Below are positions 1-13,829 of a DNA stretch of 64,000 nt, piece after piece. Source of the stretch: Floccularia luteovirens (taxonomy: Eukaryota; Basidiomycota; Agaricomycetes; Agaricales; Squamanitaceae); NCBI GenBank assembly GCA_009739215.1, contig VSJF01000003.1, positions 1,240,001 through 1,304,000 of the forward strand, given 5' to 3'. A program made the translations under genes and the position numbers. The notes under the pieces were generated by a model. The model did no database searches. It had not been told where the DNA came from and saw only the letters and a program-made list of their open reading frames with translations. The number at the start of each line of letters is the position of its first letter. Position 1 is the first letter of the stretch.

Positions 1-743
1 GCTCACGCCTATCGATACGATCCTTTTGTCTCCATAATTTATATTCGTTGTAGTCATTAGGGCGAAGTGGATCATAGATTTCTGTGGGATCCCATATGGG
101 CACTAATGGTGCATTCCGGTTCTACCAATTTTGGTTACAAAAGTGAAAGTCTTGTGTGATTGAACATTACCTTTTTGCCCTTTCCCTTGTTTACTTTCTT
201 CTTTTGGTTTGACCTGAAACCGTTGACATCCTCATCAAGCACCATGGAAGGCGGCTTGACTTTCTTTCCCCATCCTTGGGTAGCCTGAGCGGGTGCTGTA
301 GACTCATTGTTTTGAGGTTCAACGAGAGCGGGGGGTGCAAATACGACGGCAGTGGAAGATAAACCAGCTGCAGGGATGGGAAGCGAAGACAGGACGGCAG
401 CGCCAACGGGTAGGCGATGTGCAGCAGGCTTTGCTTTCTGAGCCTGGCTGCGACGAACTGGAGCGAAGGCAAGAGCAGCAGACCACCCTTGGGTGAATAA
501 ATTGGAGATTTCAATAAGCGGGAACTATTGGAGAATAAAAATGGGATTGAAAGAGATACCAGCTGTAGATTTTGATTTCCCTGATGAAGCATCTGTAGTC
601 TGAGTCTGAGCAGGAGTTGCTTGAGGATCTGAGAGGGGTTGTGGAGGAGAAGGAGGAGTAGGAATAGGAAGAGAGGAAGAATAGACGGAGCCAGAAGAGA
701 ACTGGATGCCACCGTACAAACCACCAGCTCTGCTGCTCGACAT
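1..743 (-). CDS. SPF45/RBM17-like splicing factor, N-terminal part (gene runs off the window)
   Basis: Splicing factor of the SPF45/RBM17 (DRT111) family, which acts in alternative 3' splice-site choice and DNA-damage tolerance. The ATG at 743-741 begins [15 protein letters not shown]. Exon 1 ends at 560, exon 2 spans 487-171 and exon 3 starts at 121; all junctions are GT-AG and keep frame. Visible blocks are [15 protein letters not shown], then [19 protein letters not shown], then a segment containing [15 protein letters not shown]. The last corresponds to the EYDPMFPNDYE region of SPF45. The G-patch and C-terminal UHM/RRM expected for the family would lie beyond position 1, so they cannot be checked. 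The start codon is only 34 bp downstream of the stop of the next minus-strand gene, so its promoter probably overlaps that gene's 3' end. Family assignment comes from the N-terminal signature only. Confidence 0.8.
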
Positions 744-777
744 GGTAAACAATTAAAATGTTTATTTATTATTATTA

Positions 778-1444
778 CTAATTAAAATACTTTTCTCTAA
801 CTTTTCGACTCATCACATGCACCACATTCTTTCCCACGTCAATCATCGCCCAGCCATTCTCTATCTGCTTGCCTCTGCCAGAACTCGTGCAAAGCTATAG
901 TCGTCTTATTTAGTTCCTTTATCTCTCCATGGTGTCTCATCCACTCACTGTTTTCCTTACTACTCCGACAACTCGTTCAATAGTCCCTTTATTCTCAGTC
1001 CCTTCTTTCACCTATTTCATTTCAGTTTGGTGTCATTAATATAACAAACTATCCCCTTACCTGTGCCATTATCATCCAATCCCATATTCCATTCGTAGAG
1101 TCATATTTTGACTCTCCTGCATATGTCGCCCCACGCTTCCGCCGTCCCCGTGGTGTGCAAAGAGGGAGAGGTGGTCCAGCTGGTACTGTTATTGCACGAC
1201 TGAGAACCAATAGTGAAGTGTCTAGATAAGGCGATTGTGCAAGTTGAGCGTGAAGTGTCTTCATGATTGCAGGTGCGTCTTCTGGCACCGGAGGTGGTAC
1301 TACCGCATGAGATTGTGGAACGACAGGCGGTTTATCTTCTTGTTCGACAAACCATGGAATAGGTTTATGAGCAGAGATGGAATATGGAGAGTGTCTTGCA
1401 GAAACTAGTCGCGCCAGACGAATCCTTGGAAGTAGCATAAGCAT
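778..1444 (-). CDS. Mitochondrial RsfS/ATP25-N domain protein
   Basis: Probable mitochondrial ribosome-silencing-factor (RsfS/MALSU1, ATP25 N-terminal) protein; the family binds the large ribosomal subunit and blocks or times subunit joining. Three exons (1444-1061, 1011-949, 894-778) give 564 nt, 187 residues. The N-terminus from MLMLLPRIRLARLVSARH is Arg-rich and basic, like a mitochondrial presequence. A proline-rich stretch follows, then GRRKRGATYAGESKYD and, after exon joining, WDWMIMAQVKEGTENKG. The C-terminus reads WAMIDVGKNVVHVMSRK, the core RsfS strand (compare bacterial W-x-LIDxGDVVVHV). An in-frame upstream ATG-like start at 1501 is also possible and would add 19 residues; I prefer 1444 because the presequence begins there. 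It is divergent from SHR3 across about 165 bp. Confidence 0.82.
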
Positions 1445-1609
1445 TGAGATGAGAAAATTACTTGTGACCGCAAATTCAGAAATACGACGAGAATTACCCA
1501 AGTTGGAAACGGACTTTGAAATAAATTAAAATACTGACATGCGAAATTATTTTTGTGAACTGGACATCCCGCTTCACAAGTCTGGCTCTCTCTCTTTACC
1601 TCTATCAAA

Positions 1610-2352
1610 ATGGGTGCACGAGCTGGCATTGTGGTTTGCGTTACCAGCTTTCTTCTCGGTCTGTATCTTTTCATCCACTGAATCTTGTATGCATTCTTAA
1701 ATGACGTGTCCAGGTGCTCTCTTCACCCACTGGATTGCTGACTCTCTAACTCTTTGGAAATCCCCCGTCACCGACGAACATTTGTGGACCGCTGCATCAT
1801 ACTATGCGATCCTTGCCAAACTACCTGCAGAAATTCTCTATTTCCTGTCTGCTATTGTTATACTAGGCGGGACGACGATTGTTTGGAGCTTTGGCGATGG
1901 TGAAGCTGGGAATTTGATGTTCGACGGAGGAAGCATATGTAAGTTCCTTGATCCAGCATTGTCAGAATATTAATGACTGTCTCCAAAGTCTTATTCGGCA
2001 CAACGATCATCTTGTACTTGCATTCAGTACTTCCCAGTATGTTCATATTCCTTTCGTTATTTCTCATCGCCTGATTCCCGTTCAAGGTCTACTTGCAAAG
2101 TTTACCTCCCTCCCTACACATGGTATCAAAGATCCCTTCCCGCGTGCACTACGACACGCAACTCTGGAACTTGCTTCCAACAATCTCATCTGTAGTGTCG
2201 CCCTAACTGGTGTCCTTGCTCTCCAAGCTGGACGTTTCTGGGCAGAGAGTGCAGATGATGACGAGGAGTTTGTGATGGTTGAAGCTGATGAAAAGAGCCA
2301 GTCACGAGCCAAAACCCCAGATATCCCTGAGGGTACTGCAAGACAACATTAG
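1610..2352 (+). CDS. SHR3: SHR3-type ER packaging chaperone for amino-acid permeases
   Basis: ER membrane chaperone that keeps amino-acid permeases folded and packages them into COPII vesicles. Four exons (1610-1658, 1714-1938, 1989-2036, 2087-2352) join in frame to 588 nt, 195 residues, close to the usual family length. The protein starts MGARAGIVVCVTSFLLG, a first membrane segment, then ALFTHWIADSLTLWKSP, a hallmark of basidiomycete SHR3. Three more hydrophobic segments follow: around AILAKLPAEILYFLSAIVI, FLFGTTIILYLHSVLPS, and NLICSVALTGVLALQAG. The acidic cytosolic tail (ESADDDEEFVMVEADEK) fits the C-terminal tail that contacts COPII coat in yeast Shr3. It shares a short divergent promoter with the RsfS-domain gene and converges with LETM1. 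Confidence 0.93.
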
Positions 2353-2657
2353 CGACGACAACGTGATGAAAGCACTATTATTTATTTGATAATCTCTGTT
2401 GCCAGTAGGGTATGAAATATTTTTAAAAGTTCAATACGCTCTCAAAGCTGCACCCGATACTTAGGGTGAAAGCTTTTCTTGCTGTATTTTGGAGGATTGT
2501 ATCATACGTCGACTTGTTTTCGAGTTTTGAAGGCCCATGGAATAAAACAGTCATGCAGGCGTCCGTGAGCCGTGAAATAGGTAGTGCTTTTAATAATGAT
2601 CCTTCTAAGTCGCAAATTACTGTCTAATGAATTAGAGTAATACACTTATTACCATTC
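2353..2657. other. Convergent intergenic region between SHR3 and LETM1
   Basis: About 305 bp between two facing stop codons. It is AT-rich and should hold the two 3' UTRs and poly(A) signals. I see no ORF, RNA gene or repeat in it. Confidence 0.6.
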
Positions 2658-4883
<2,226 letters not shown>

Positions 4884-5029
4884 AGAAAAGGGATTAGCGA
4901 CGTTAAGCCAGGACGATTAGATGTAGAGCAGTTGGTTACAAAAAAAAATTCAAAGTGGATGATTGCAGAACACAAACTTGTCAATTTCCTTTATTTTCGG
5001 CTACTTTATGTCACGAAGTTTTCTTCACA

Positions 5030-6599
5030 ATGTCGCCTTCCTCTGCGACCCTTCATAATACAGATAGTCGTGAATACAAGAAAGCACAACGACAATTCTA
5101 CAAAACTACGAAAAACAGACCACCCAATATAGAGTCTGAATGGACCCCGTTCAGAGCAGCAGAAAAACGTTACAAAGCCCGTTTTCCTCCTCCAGACCTA
5201 TCAGATGTCCTCGATTTGGCAGCAGCAGACCCCAATAGACTAGATGAAATTAAAAAAGGTGTTTGGGTTGGCCGGCAAGATGCTGTAGCATGCAAACTGC
5301 TTTCCAGCGATGGCCAGGCGAAAGTATATGCAGTACCTAGCATTCCTGGTACGACGAATTGAATACATCAATTATTATTGGAGTCCTCACCTCCACCATC
5401 GATAAATTGTATAATCAGGCCTAGTCATACTACCATCTTATCTATCTTCCGAAACACAATCGCAATTGGTACGATGGGCTATCGCGAAACAAGCATGCTA
5501 TCCGAATGAAACTAATTTGGACATTCACTACTCTCTCCCCAGAGAGGGTATATGGAACGCATATGTAAACGCACGGAATGATCCATCAAACGATGTCCTT
5601 ATACTTCCAAAAGTCTGTGAAACAGACCTGGTTGAACGTGAACCTCCTGGTCCCCGGACGCTAATTTCCAACACTCCAGCATCGGAGGAAACCTTTCAAA
5701 CTATTTCAGTACTCCCCAAACCACCTCAAGCTCCTTCAGATACAATTAAGCCCACCCTTTCTTCCACACTGCTCTACAAACTAAGATGGGCAAATATTGG
5801 CTGGTACTATCATTGGGGAACAAAACAATACGATTTTACAAAAGGAAAGGGTGTTATCGATGAACGGCTGAGGCAAATATGTAAAAGCGCTGTCAATTCT
5901 GTGGACTGGCAACAAGCTTATGAAGGCTCTGACGTCGAGTGGGACCATCCCGAGTGGAAAGCCTGGGACACAACTTATGGTGCCATGATTTACTACCTAC
6001 TTTTAATTAATGTACTTACTGGATCACTCAGAACCGGATGCGGGAATTGTTAATTTCTATCAGACAAAGGTGAGGAATTATGATACTAACAAAGTAAAAT
6101 TCTCTCAAATTAGTACAGGACACGTTAATGGGACATGTGGATCGTTCCGAGGTCTGTGCAACCTCACCATTGGTGTCAATTTCGTAAGTAAATTGCTTCA
6201 AATGAGGTTTATGGAGTACTGAATTTTTTTCTTTTCATAGGTTGGGAAATGCTGCTGTATTCCTTATTGGTGGCCCAACTCGAGATTCGGAACCAATACC
6301 AATACTTCTGCGCTCTGGAGACGTTCTCATTATGTCCGGAACCGCTTGTCGTCGGTCATACCATGGTAATAGTATATATTTTGCTATGGAATTCTATTTC
6401 TGAATTATCACTTTTAGGTGTTCCTCGTATCTTGGAAGGGACACTTCCTCCTCATCTCCAAGCAAGCTCACTCGGCAGTCGTAAAGCTGCAGGAGATTGG
6501 GAACCATATGAAGAATACCTGTGCACAACAAGAATTAATGTCAATGTGCGACAGGTTTTTCCGATTGGCTTTGATCCCTCTAAAATTACTAAACATTGA
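5030..6599 (+). CDS. ALKBH1-type AlkB 2-oxoglutarate/Fe(II) dioxygenase
   Basis: AlkB-family dioxygenase closest to ALKBH1, whose members demethylate tRNA (m1A, m5C/f5C at position 34) and possibly DNA, in nucleus or mitochondria. The ATG at 5030 (MSPSSATLHNTDSREYKK) fits better than the upstream alternative starts. The N-terminal half has FRAAEKRYKARFPPPDLSDV and the dioxygenase entry motif LVILPSYLSSETQSQLV. After the fourth junction the catalytic centre reads MGHVDRSEVC (HxD iron ligands). The distal block, LRSGDVLIMSGTACRRSYHG, holds the third histidine, followed by VPRILEG. The 2-oxoglutarate-binding arginines lie in RINVNVRQVFP near the C-terminus. All key residues are present, so the enzyme looks active. 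At least five exons. Confidence 0.9.
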
Positions 6600-6861
6600 A
6601 TACTTGTGGTTTATCTATAGTGTACTCTCTGGTAACAATAATCACCCCCACTATTCGTAAAACATATAATATAATGACGATGTGTAGAGCAGCTGTACGC
6701 GGTACTGATGATTACTTGATTAGATTAGATTAGAAATTTGATGTTTGGTCCATCAAGACAACAGAATACTGCAAAACTGTACAGTTTTATTTAAACTTTC
6801 CCACGAGCTGCATATCTACAACTCTCAATAACAATCACTAGGTTATTTACTCTACGATAAA

Positions 6862-7292
6862 ATGGAAAACGACGCGGTAAGTATTATCGTTAATTAGCTG
6901 TTCAGTGTCACAATAACTAATGCTTTTACTTCTCCAGGGCATTCTCGTTGATCTCTACGTTCCCCGCAAATGCGCAGCGACTAGTGTGTTATTTAACGGT
7001 TTTTTCAATCCGGAATTTATTGACGAACTATATCGTGAATAGACCGACTGATTACCTCAAAAGATCATGCCTCTGTGCAGATCAGCATTGTTGATGTTGA
7101 CGCCAACGGCCGAGCACTGAATACGTCAACAACTTTCGCTCTCTGTGGTCAGGTCCGGTCCCAAGGAGAAAGCGATGACTCTCTCAATCGATTAGCAACA
7201 AGAGCGGGGTGTATGTATATCACACATTTGATTGAAATCGTGTATTAATTTTTCCCCCAGTGCTCCGGAACGTATGGTCACACCAAAAGTAA
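6862..7292 (+). CDS. RPS21: 40S ribosomal protein S21 (eS21)
   Basis: Small-subunit ribosomal protein eS21, needed for 18S rRNA 3'-end maturation. Exons 6862-6876, 6938-6983, 7043-7210 and 7261-7292 join to 261 nt, 86 residues, the normal family length. Exon 1 is only 15 nt and encodes MENDA. The joined protein reads [17 protein letters not shown], then [20 protein letters not shown], then [19 protein letters not shown] and [20 protein letters not shown], ending WSHQK. Every junction is GT-AG and restores the eS21 sequence exactly. It is easily overlooked because no exon is longer than 168 nt. It follows ALKBH1 on the same strand. Confidence 0.96.
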
Positions 7293-7611
7293 TCCATAGT
7301 TTATGCGGCCTCTGTATGATATACTGTTATATTGAAATCGAATGCCTTGAACTGAGAAAATTTGTTTGCTTCAATTGTACTTGACACTAAATCACGTGAT
7401 GTATGACGATGAAGTGCAGCTGAGCTCCCGCAGTATTAGTACTTCCTGCGGCTACAGCCAGCGCAGTTTTTAATCAGTGCTTTTAGCTTATTTGATGGTT
7501 GGCTTCAGCTTCCCATCGTCTTTGGATAGCAACCTGTCAACAACCTCGGTGAGCTCTACTAGCAATATACATGTCTGCAATGGTTCCGAATTCTATCTAT
7601 AGTCAGACTCC
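7293..7611. other. Intergenic region before the GYP7-like gene
   Basis: About 320 bp between RPS21 and the GYP7-like gene. It contains the palindrome TCACGTGA at 7392-7399 and is expected to hold the RPS21 3' UTR and the GYP7 promoter and 5' UTR. A pyrimidine-free AG just before the chosen start leaves open a 5'-UTR intron or an extra short first exon. No other gene is visible. Confidence 0.5.
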
Positions 7612-10600
7612 ATGGTTGAGATCAAACGCTCAGACACCTCCCGGGATCAAAAAGCGGTAGAAGAAGAAGAGAAATTCCGTTTGGTCTATAGCAAGTCCAA
7701 AGTATATGTGAATCCCACAGCGTACGCAAGAGATAATATCCCAGGTTTTGTAGCACTTGTCAAACGGGTGAGTATGAAACAGTCACTGATGTATGCAACT
7801 GCAAATTCACTATCTAAAAGGAAGCAAGCAATCCGATTTACCTCCTAGCATGGATTCCCGAATCTCTTTTACATGAAAGGGGTACATCAGAGTGGGATAA
7901 ATTTGTGAAGATCGAAGAGCATGCTTTCACGGATGAAGAGGATGAAGGTATACACATCATGTTGTGCCACTGTTCCCTCACTAATATCCACTGGTTTCTC
8001 TTTATACAGATGTTGTCCTGATTGACCTCCCCATCCAAAGACCAGAATCGTATGCTTTCTCCGTGCCACTGACATCAATCTATTCCTTGATCATCCAACC
8101 ACCATCTTTGTCCTCTTGGCGTATGTATCCAATATTTACTGCTTCACTCTTTCTCATATACATACAGATGGTTCTATTGGGATTAATCTCATAAACGGTG
8201 ATACACTGCCCACGCTCCATTTCCACGACGATGAATCACTTTCCTTTACCCTTCAAAGTCCACCATCCTCAAAGAACAGTACGAACGGAGTAACTCCATA
8301 CCCTCCACCACCTTCACAAGGGACCTCGCATATTCCGAAAACTATAAATTCATGGGGTGGTGAAGACTTGTTGTCGCGACTGCGATCCTACGCTCATATT
8401 ATGCGTTCTACGCTTCAGCCTTCTTTATTCTTGGTCGATCCTTCTCGAGCCGATATGGAAACTCATTCAACGCAAATATTTTCTGACGACGTAATTGATG
8501 ATATTCTAGCACAATCTTCGTTTGCAAATTCTCATTCACCAGTACCTGCACATCGCAGACCACGGCCTCTCTCCTCCGTTCCTATCCCTCCAAACCCCTA
8601 TTCGCAGCGTTCATCTGTTCTCCATCGCTCTCTCGGCTCTGCGGCGTCCAACAGTCAGTCTTCATCACAAGCTCGTATGGCTCTTCTACAGTCATTCTCT
8701 AACATTACGAGAGCAACACGTCATGCTGCTCAAAATATATTATCGCATCCTCTTGCCAAGCCCATTGTCCCCCATCTACCCGATCCCGTCCGTAGCCTTG
8801 TAAATGCTGACGGTGAATGGGAGTGGGGAAGCTGGGTCGAAAAGGGAGGTGTCGGAGAGTTTGAGAGTGCACGAGTGTATTTGGCACGTTGGGCAAGAAT
8901 AGTGGCTGAAGAGGGTGAACGGGCACGTCGTCGCGAAGCTCAAGCGCTCTCGTCTGCATATGTAGGTGGTGAAGAAGAAACGTCTTCCTTAGGTGTGTTT
9001 GAGCTTTTGCATTCCACTTCGAACTTGCCAACGCCGAAGGCTTCGAGGGACCCATCACATCCTATCGATGAGGTCGTTTGGTCCGGTTGGTTTGCCGAAG
9101 ATGGTAAGCCAAAGATTAGGATTGAGGAGATGCGACGGGAGGTTTTCAGGCGAGGGATATCTTCTAAGGGAAGTCTCAGGCAGAAAGTGTGGCCTTTCAT
9201 TTTGGGAGTTCATGATTGGGAGGTTACATCCGAGGAAAGGATTAAGAGATGGCAAGAGAAACAGTGCGTCTTCATAAAATGTTAAATTTGCTACCAGCTG
9301 ATATCATGCTAGGCGACGGTATCAAGACTTGAAAGATGAATGGTGCGGTGTTCCGGAAGTATTTGATAGACAAGATGTAGTCGACGTGAGTTCTTGTCAT
9401 GTCCAAACCAACTTGCACTAATTACCGAAAAATGCTCAGGAACGTCATCGGATAGATGTTGACTGTAGGCGGACAGATCGTTCACAACCGCTTTTTGCCG
9501 CCCCAGCACAGATACCGTCCACAGATCTAGATGAAGAGAAGAATCCACAGCATAGATATTCTATAATATCGCCGAATACGAGCGATATTGGTTCCCAGTC
9601 TCCCAGTAATGAGCATATAGATCGATTAGCGGGCATACTCTTGACATATAATTTCTACGAAAAGGAACTAGGTATGTTGATATTTCTCAAATGTTGGTTG
9701 GACCCTTTTGTTCACTGAACCTCTGACCACGTAGGTTATGTGCAAGGAATGTCTGATCTATGCGCACCATTGTATGTTGTTATGGGTGCTAGTGAGGAAC
9801 TGACTTTCTGGTGTTTTGTGGGGTTTATGAATCGGATGGTTAGTTCAATTTTCCAATCTTGACATTTGTTTAACCAGCTCCAGAAACCAAACTTTCTTCG
9901 AGACCAAAGCGGCATGAAAAAACAGCTATCGACTTTTCAAAAGCTGATTGAAGTCATGGATCCGGAACTATATCGTCACTTAGGTTTGAATCAGCATGTT
10001 TCTTTGGATACTCAACTTATATTAGCCTTAGAAAAGACCGATGCATTAAACTTGTTCTTCTGTTTCCGGTGAGTTTTTTTGCAACATTTTATTACAAGGA
10101 GTTCACACATACATCAGTTGGATATTGATTGCATTCAAACGAGAGTTTCCGTTTGATGATGTTCTTCGCCTATGGGAGGTCCTATGGACCGACTATTACA
10201 GCAATCAGTTCGTACTGTTCGTGGCCCTGGCAATATTAGAATCCCATCGAGACATGATTTTGCGATATCTTGTCGAGGTTAGTGTCCGAAAAATATCATT
10301 TTGACCTAGCTAACATACTGTGGGAATAGTTTGACGAGATTTTGAAGGTTCGTTCCCTTACCACCGCATGTGTTTAAGTTTATATAACGTCCTCCACAGT
10401 ACTGCAACGAACTTAGTATGACAATCGAACTTGATACCACCCTTGCTCAAGCAGAAGTTCTCTTCCTTTCCTTTGCGCAATTTATAGCGGACATAGACAG
10501 ACGTGCAGCTGATCAATCCTCATCTAAATTACCAAGTAATCTCCGCCGGCGTGGAGGCAAGGAAACTGCAGAGTCCGCAAAGATTAACACCCCTACTATT

Positions 10601-10642
10601 GCGGATAGTCTCAGGGAACTTTTGATGACAGAACGGACTTGA
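7612..10642 (+). CDS. GYP7-type TBC domain Rab GTPase-activating protein
   Basis: Rab-GAP of the GYP7/TBC1D15 group, which inactivates Rab7/Ypt7-type GTPases in endosome-vacuole traffic. The N-terminal region (FRLVYSKSKVYVNPTAYARD, then VVLIDLPIQRPESYAFSVPL) matches the Rab-binding domain found in this group. A Ser/Pro-rich linker follows, then VVWSGWFAEDGKPKIRIEEM and FRRGISSKGSLRQKVWPFIL, the start of the TBC domain. The catalytic arginine finger lies in RIDVDCRRTDR and the glutamine finger in YVQGMSDLCAPLYVV, so both dual-finger residues are present. Later TBC blocks include NLFFCFRWILIAFKREFPFD and LRLWEVLWTDYY. The protein has about 800 residues in roughly ten exons. The start at 7612 is plausible, but a short upstream exon cannot be excluded. 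Confidence 0.93.
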
Positions 10643-10818
10643 ATATGTTCAGACATGTAAATAGCTCATTCATTACCAGTTACTATTAGAGTTTGCATGA
10701 ATAATACACGGAGCAAATTTAACAGGTGTTGGTGCTGTTATTACATACATTATGTACTATTAGTCGGTTCCATGTCAAATGTATGATATGTATCTTGTTC
10801 TTCGCGGTGACTCGTGCC

Positions 10819-11666
10819 ATGTCATTTTTGACAATTCTCCGCAGATATGCGGAAACTCAGCCAGAAAAGCTACCTGCTTCTATCCTATTCAAACATACAG
10901 GAAGATCAATCACTATTTTTGATGCACATCCGAAATCGATCTTTCATTTCCTAGTTCTACCGAGAATCAAAGAACCGCTTACGGCAAGCGACCTTGGAAG
11001 CCTGAGATCCCTTCTACAGGGCGATAAAGATCAAGCACAACATGTCCTACGCGGACTTAAAGATGACTCAGAGGTTATAAAGAAGGACATTGAAGAGGAA
11101 ATGGAAAAACGCTTCGGGTTCAAGTGGGGTGTGTGGGTTGGATTCCATGGAGCACCTTCTATGGAGTAAGTATTAGTGTTCTTTGGTGGATGCTTACAGT
11201 TCTTGATAATACTTTGGTAGTCATCTCCACTTACATGTGCTCTCAGCTGACTTGTGTTCTGAGAAGATGAAAAACAAGAAGCACTACAATTCATTCCACC
11301 CCAAACACGGGTTTTTCATAGATATCGACGAAGTATTATCCTGGTTCGATGAGGAGCCCTCTTATTACGCTATGGTTGGTGACAGATCTTTCTGATGGTC
11401 ATGTCATGTTCCTATCTTTCTTCCAGAAATCTCAAGTCAACCCTAAGGATTACGAACCCATCCTCAAAGAAAATTTGGTTTGCTTCAAATGCGGCGCGGA
11501 TATGAAAAATATCCCTATCCTGAAAGTACATTTACAAGATGAATGGGACAGACTTCGGAAACTTGAGAGCAAAAAAAGTCTAAAAAAGCGAAAACAAGAG
11601 GATCCGGATCCGAACGAAAATCAATGTGAAATGCAATCAAAGAAATTGAAAAGTGATACAAGCTGA
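10819..11666 (+). CDS. HNT3: Aprataxin-like HIT/zinc-finger DNA deadenylase
   Basis: Aprataxin/HNT3 family: removes AMP from abortive 5'-adenylated DNA ligation products. The start at 10819 (MSFLTILRRYAETQPEKLPA) leads straight into the domain; further upstream in-frame starts add only a hydrophobic stretch unlike the family. Residues FDAHPKSIFHFLVLPRIKE begin the HIT fold. After the first intron the catalytic HIT triad appears as HLHLHVLS. The C-terminal zinc finger begins LVCFKCGADMKNIPILKVHL, with CxxC and the downstream His/Glu ligand region, and the basic tail KKSLKKRKQ may bind DNA or direct nuclear import. Three exons, about 230 residues, similar to the fission-yeast enzyme and lacking the FHA domain of animal aprataxin. 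It converges with the MocA gene with 68 bp between stops. Confidence 0.93.
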
Positions 11667-11734
11667 TTCTTCCTGCGTTTCGCCATTCTATAAAATCTAA
11701 GTACTATAATAAAACCATTCTTGGATGCAGCCAG

Positions 11735-13499
11735 TTACAAAGCATCTTTTTGAGCTGTTGCAGCCTCTTTGCTCGCCTGGAGCTTTTTGTCACGAGAGCG
11801 TTCAGTGGCTTCGCGAATCGCCCACGTAAATTCATACGTCCTGACAGCATCTGGAATAGTCCGTTACTGGAAGGTTGCAAAGCAAAAATTGGCATTCATA
11901 CTAACCTTCGTAGGTGCTGAGAATCTGTGCAGCCTCTGGGTCTTCCTCTATATCTTCTATGATATCGATCCAGTTGGATACTTCAGAGAAAAATGGATCA
12001 TCATCAGGGAATGTGACAATTTGCTCGTGATCATCCCCTGGCTTTCGGATGTGGAGTACAGGTTGGACGTAGGGGTTGATTAATCTAACATATTAGCGTC
12101 AATATATGCATGTGTTTATAGGATAACCTTCTACTTCAGAGAATAACCATCGGCATAAACCTCTAATTCACAACTATAATTTGTTCCCTGAAGAGCCACC
12201 ACATGAGTGAAACTTCCAACTGCGCCGCTATCATACTTCCTGTAAGTTGAGATATATGATTAGAATATCTCGAATGAGGGGTAGGAATATCAACCAAGTA
12301 GCTGCTGTGACACGTGGGATCCTGTTGTGTGGCTCGATTTTACTTTCATCGATGCGCATTTTTGATAGCTGACCCGCATTTTCATCCCACTCTAAAGAGT
12401 GTGCCTGAACAGTCGATATGTCTACCTCCCCACCGAAATAACGGGATAAATCGCAGAAATGGGTTCCTTGTTCAATAATTGGGCCGGCACTACAGATCAC
12501 AAGACAGGGTTTGTTAGTATTTAAAATCGTCACTATGCTCAAACAAACCTTTTTGCTTTATTCCACCAATCTGGCTTGGAAATTGACTCATAAGCGCAGG
12601 CATATCTGGCTATGGTCGCCATTACTGTGAGGCCGTTATCTTCAATTATTTTCTTCATCATTTGAACAGCCTTGAGGTATCGAAGCATATATCTATTGAA
12701 TCATGAGTACATGTGTGACTCTGATATTTTGATACATACCCGACAGAGCATATTACCTTTGACTCAGTGATCATCTTAGCAATCTCGTAGGCGTCGCCGA
12801 TCTCATTGGCGGGGCCAGTGGCTACTGGCTTTTCTAAGAAAATTGCCACGCCAGGGAAGTGCTTGATAATCTGTACTTCAATGTCACGACCTGGTTGAAG
12901 TGAGCCACGAAACATTGGCGGACTGCCAACAATGATAGCACGGGGACGTTCGCGAGGAGACATGTTTTTTACAAAGTCATCAAGAGTTTTAAAGACACGG
13001 GTGTCCTGATATGCAGAAACCACAAATGAGTCGCATTTCTTTTGTAGGACCGCAGTGGCGCGCTCGATAGCTGGGTCAATCACAGCGACGACTTTTAGAC
13101 GACGGCCAAGTTTACTGAAGGGATATCAGTCGGAAACCTTATGGTGTGTGCATATACTAACTGTTCGAAACGAAATGAGTGATTCCAGGGTCCCTCATCA
13201 GATCCTGCGGTGGAATGGTATCAGCGGGGAAGTGGCCAAAGGTTGGAGTGAACGAGTGAAGATCTAACCAAACATTATATTGCCTGCTCCGATAAATACA
13301 ACATTGAAGTCGTCAGAACCTCCGACGTGCTGAACCCTGTTCAAGATTGAGGGTGGATTGGTAATAATTTCGATAGGTAAACAGATACGCACTTATCCAT
13401 GGGGACAAGGCGCAAAGGGTCGATAGATGGACGGCGCGAGGACATGTTAGAGCTTCTTCTGTCTGAGCCATGTTTTTGGGAAGGTCTGCGACTTGACAT
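11735..13499 (-). CDS. Gfo/Idh/MocA-family NAD(P)-dependent oxidoreductase
   Basis: Predicted sugar- or inositol-type dehydrogenase; the substrate cannot be told from the sequence. The start at 13499 gives MSSRRPSQKHGSDRRSSNMS, and an in-frame second ATG lies 18 codons later. After the first intron comes the Rossmann nucleotide-binding motif VVFIGAGNIMFG. Next are RLKVVAVIDPAIERATAVLQ and PRAIIVGSPPMFRGS, then FLEKPVATGP, the EKP signature of the family. AGPIIEQGTHFCDLSRYFGG carries the usual G-x-x-x-D/E-x-G-x-H catalytic-region pattern. The C-terminal beta-sheet domain includes GAVGSFTHVVALQGTNYSCE and ends QASKEAATAQKDAL. At least eight exons. A TATATAA element lies on the coding strand near 13593-13599, about 95 bp upstream, and a 5'-UTR intron is possible just before the start. 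Confidence 0.87.
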
Positions 13500-13829
13500 T
13501 GTGATATGCTTAAGGAGGGACAGATAGTTGGAGGAAAGGAGAAAGAGGCGATACCTGTGTGAGAATGAAAGATAAGCTAGATTGGAATAAGATTATATAG
13601 GATATCGATGGATCAATGTCAAACTCAGGTATGTTCAAAGTTGTGGCCTCAGGCTATAGGGCCCTGTACCTATGACGTACGTCCATCCATTGTCACATGT
13701 TACATGTATCCGTAGCAACAAATCCTTTACTCTATCAATTATCGCCGGGATTCGCTCGGCGCTGTCTTGCAACTGGGTATATGCACGCATATATGTAGCC
13801 TCGCAGATGGAGAGTATGCATGCTAGACT

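Noticed and set aside
191..724. 177-codon minus-strand open frame with Leu-rich sequence.
   Set aside because: It runs in another frame through the SPF45-like exons and their intron; the frame that matches the family is the alternative one.
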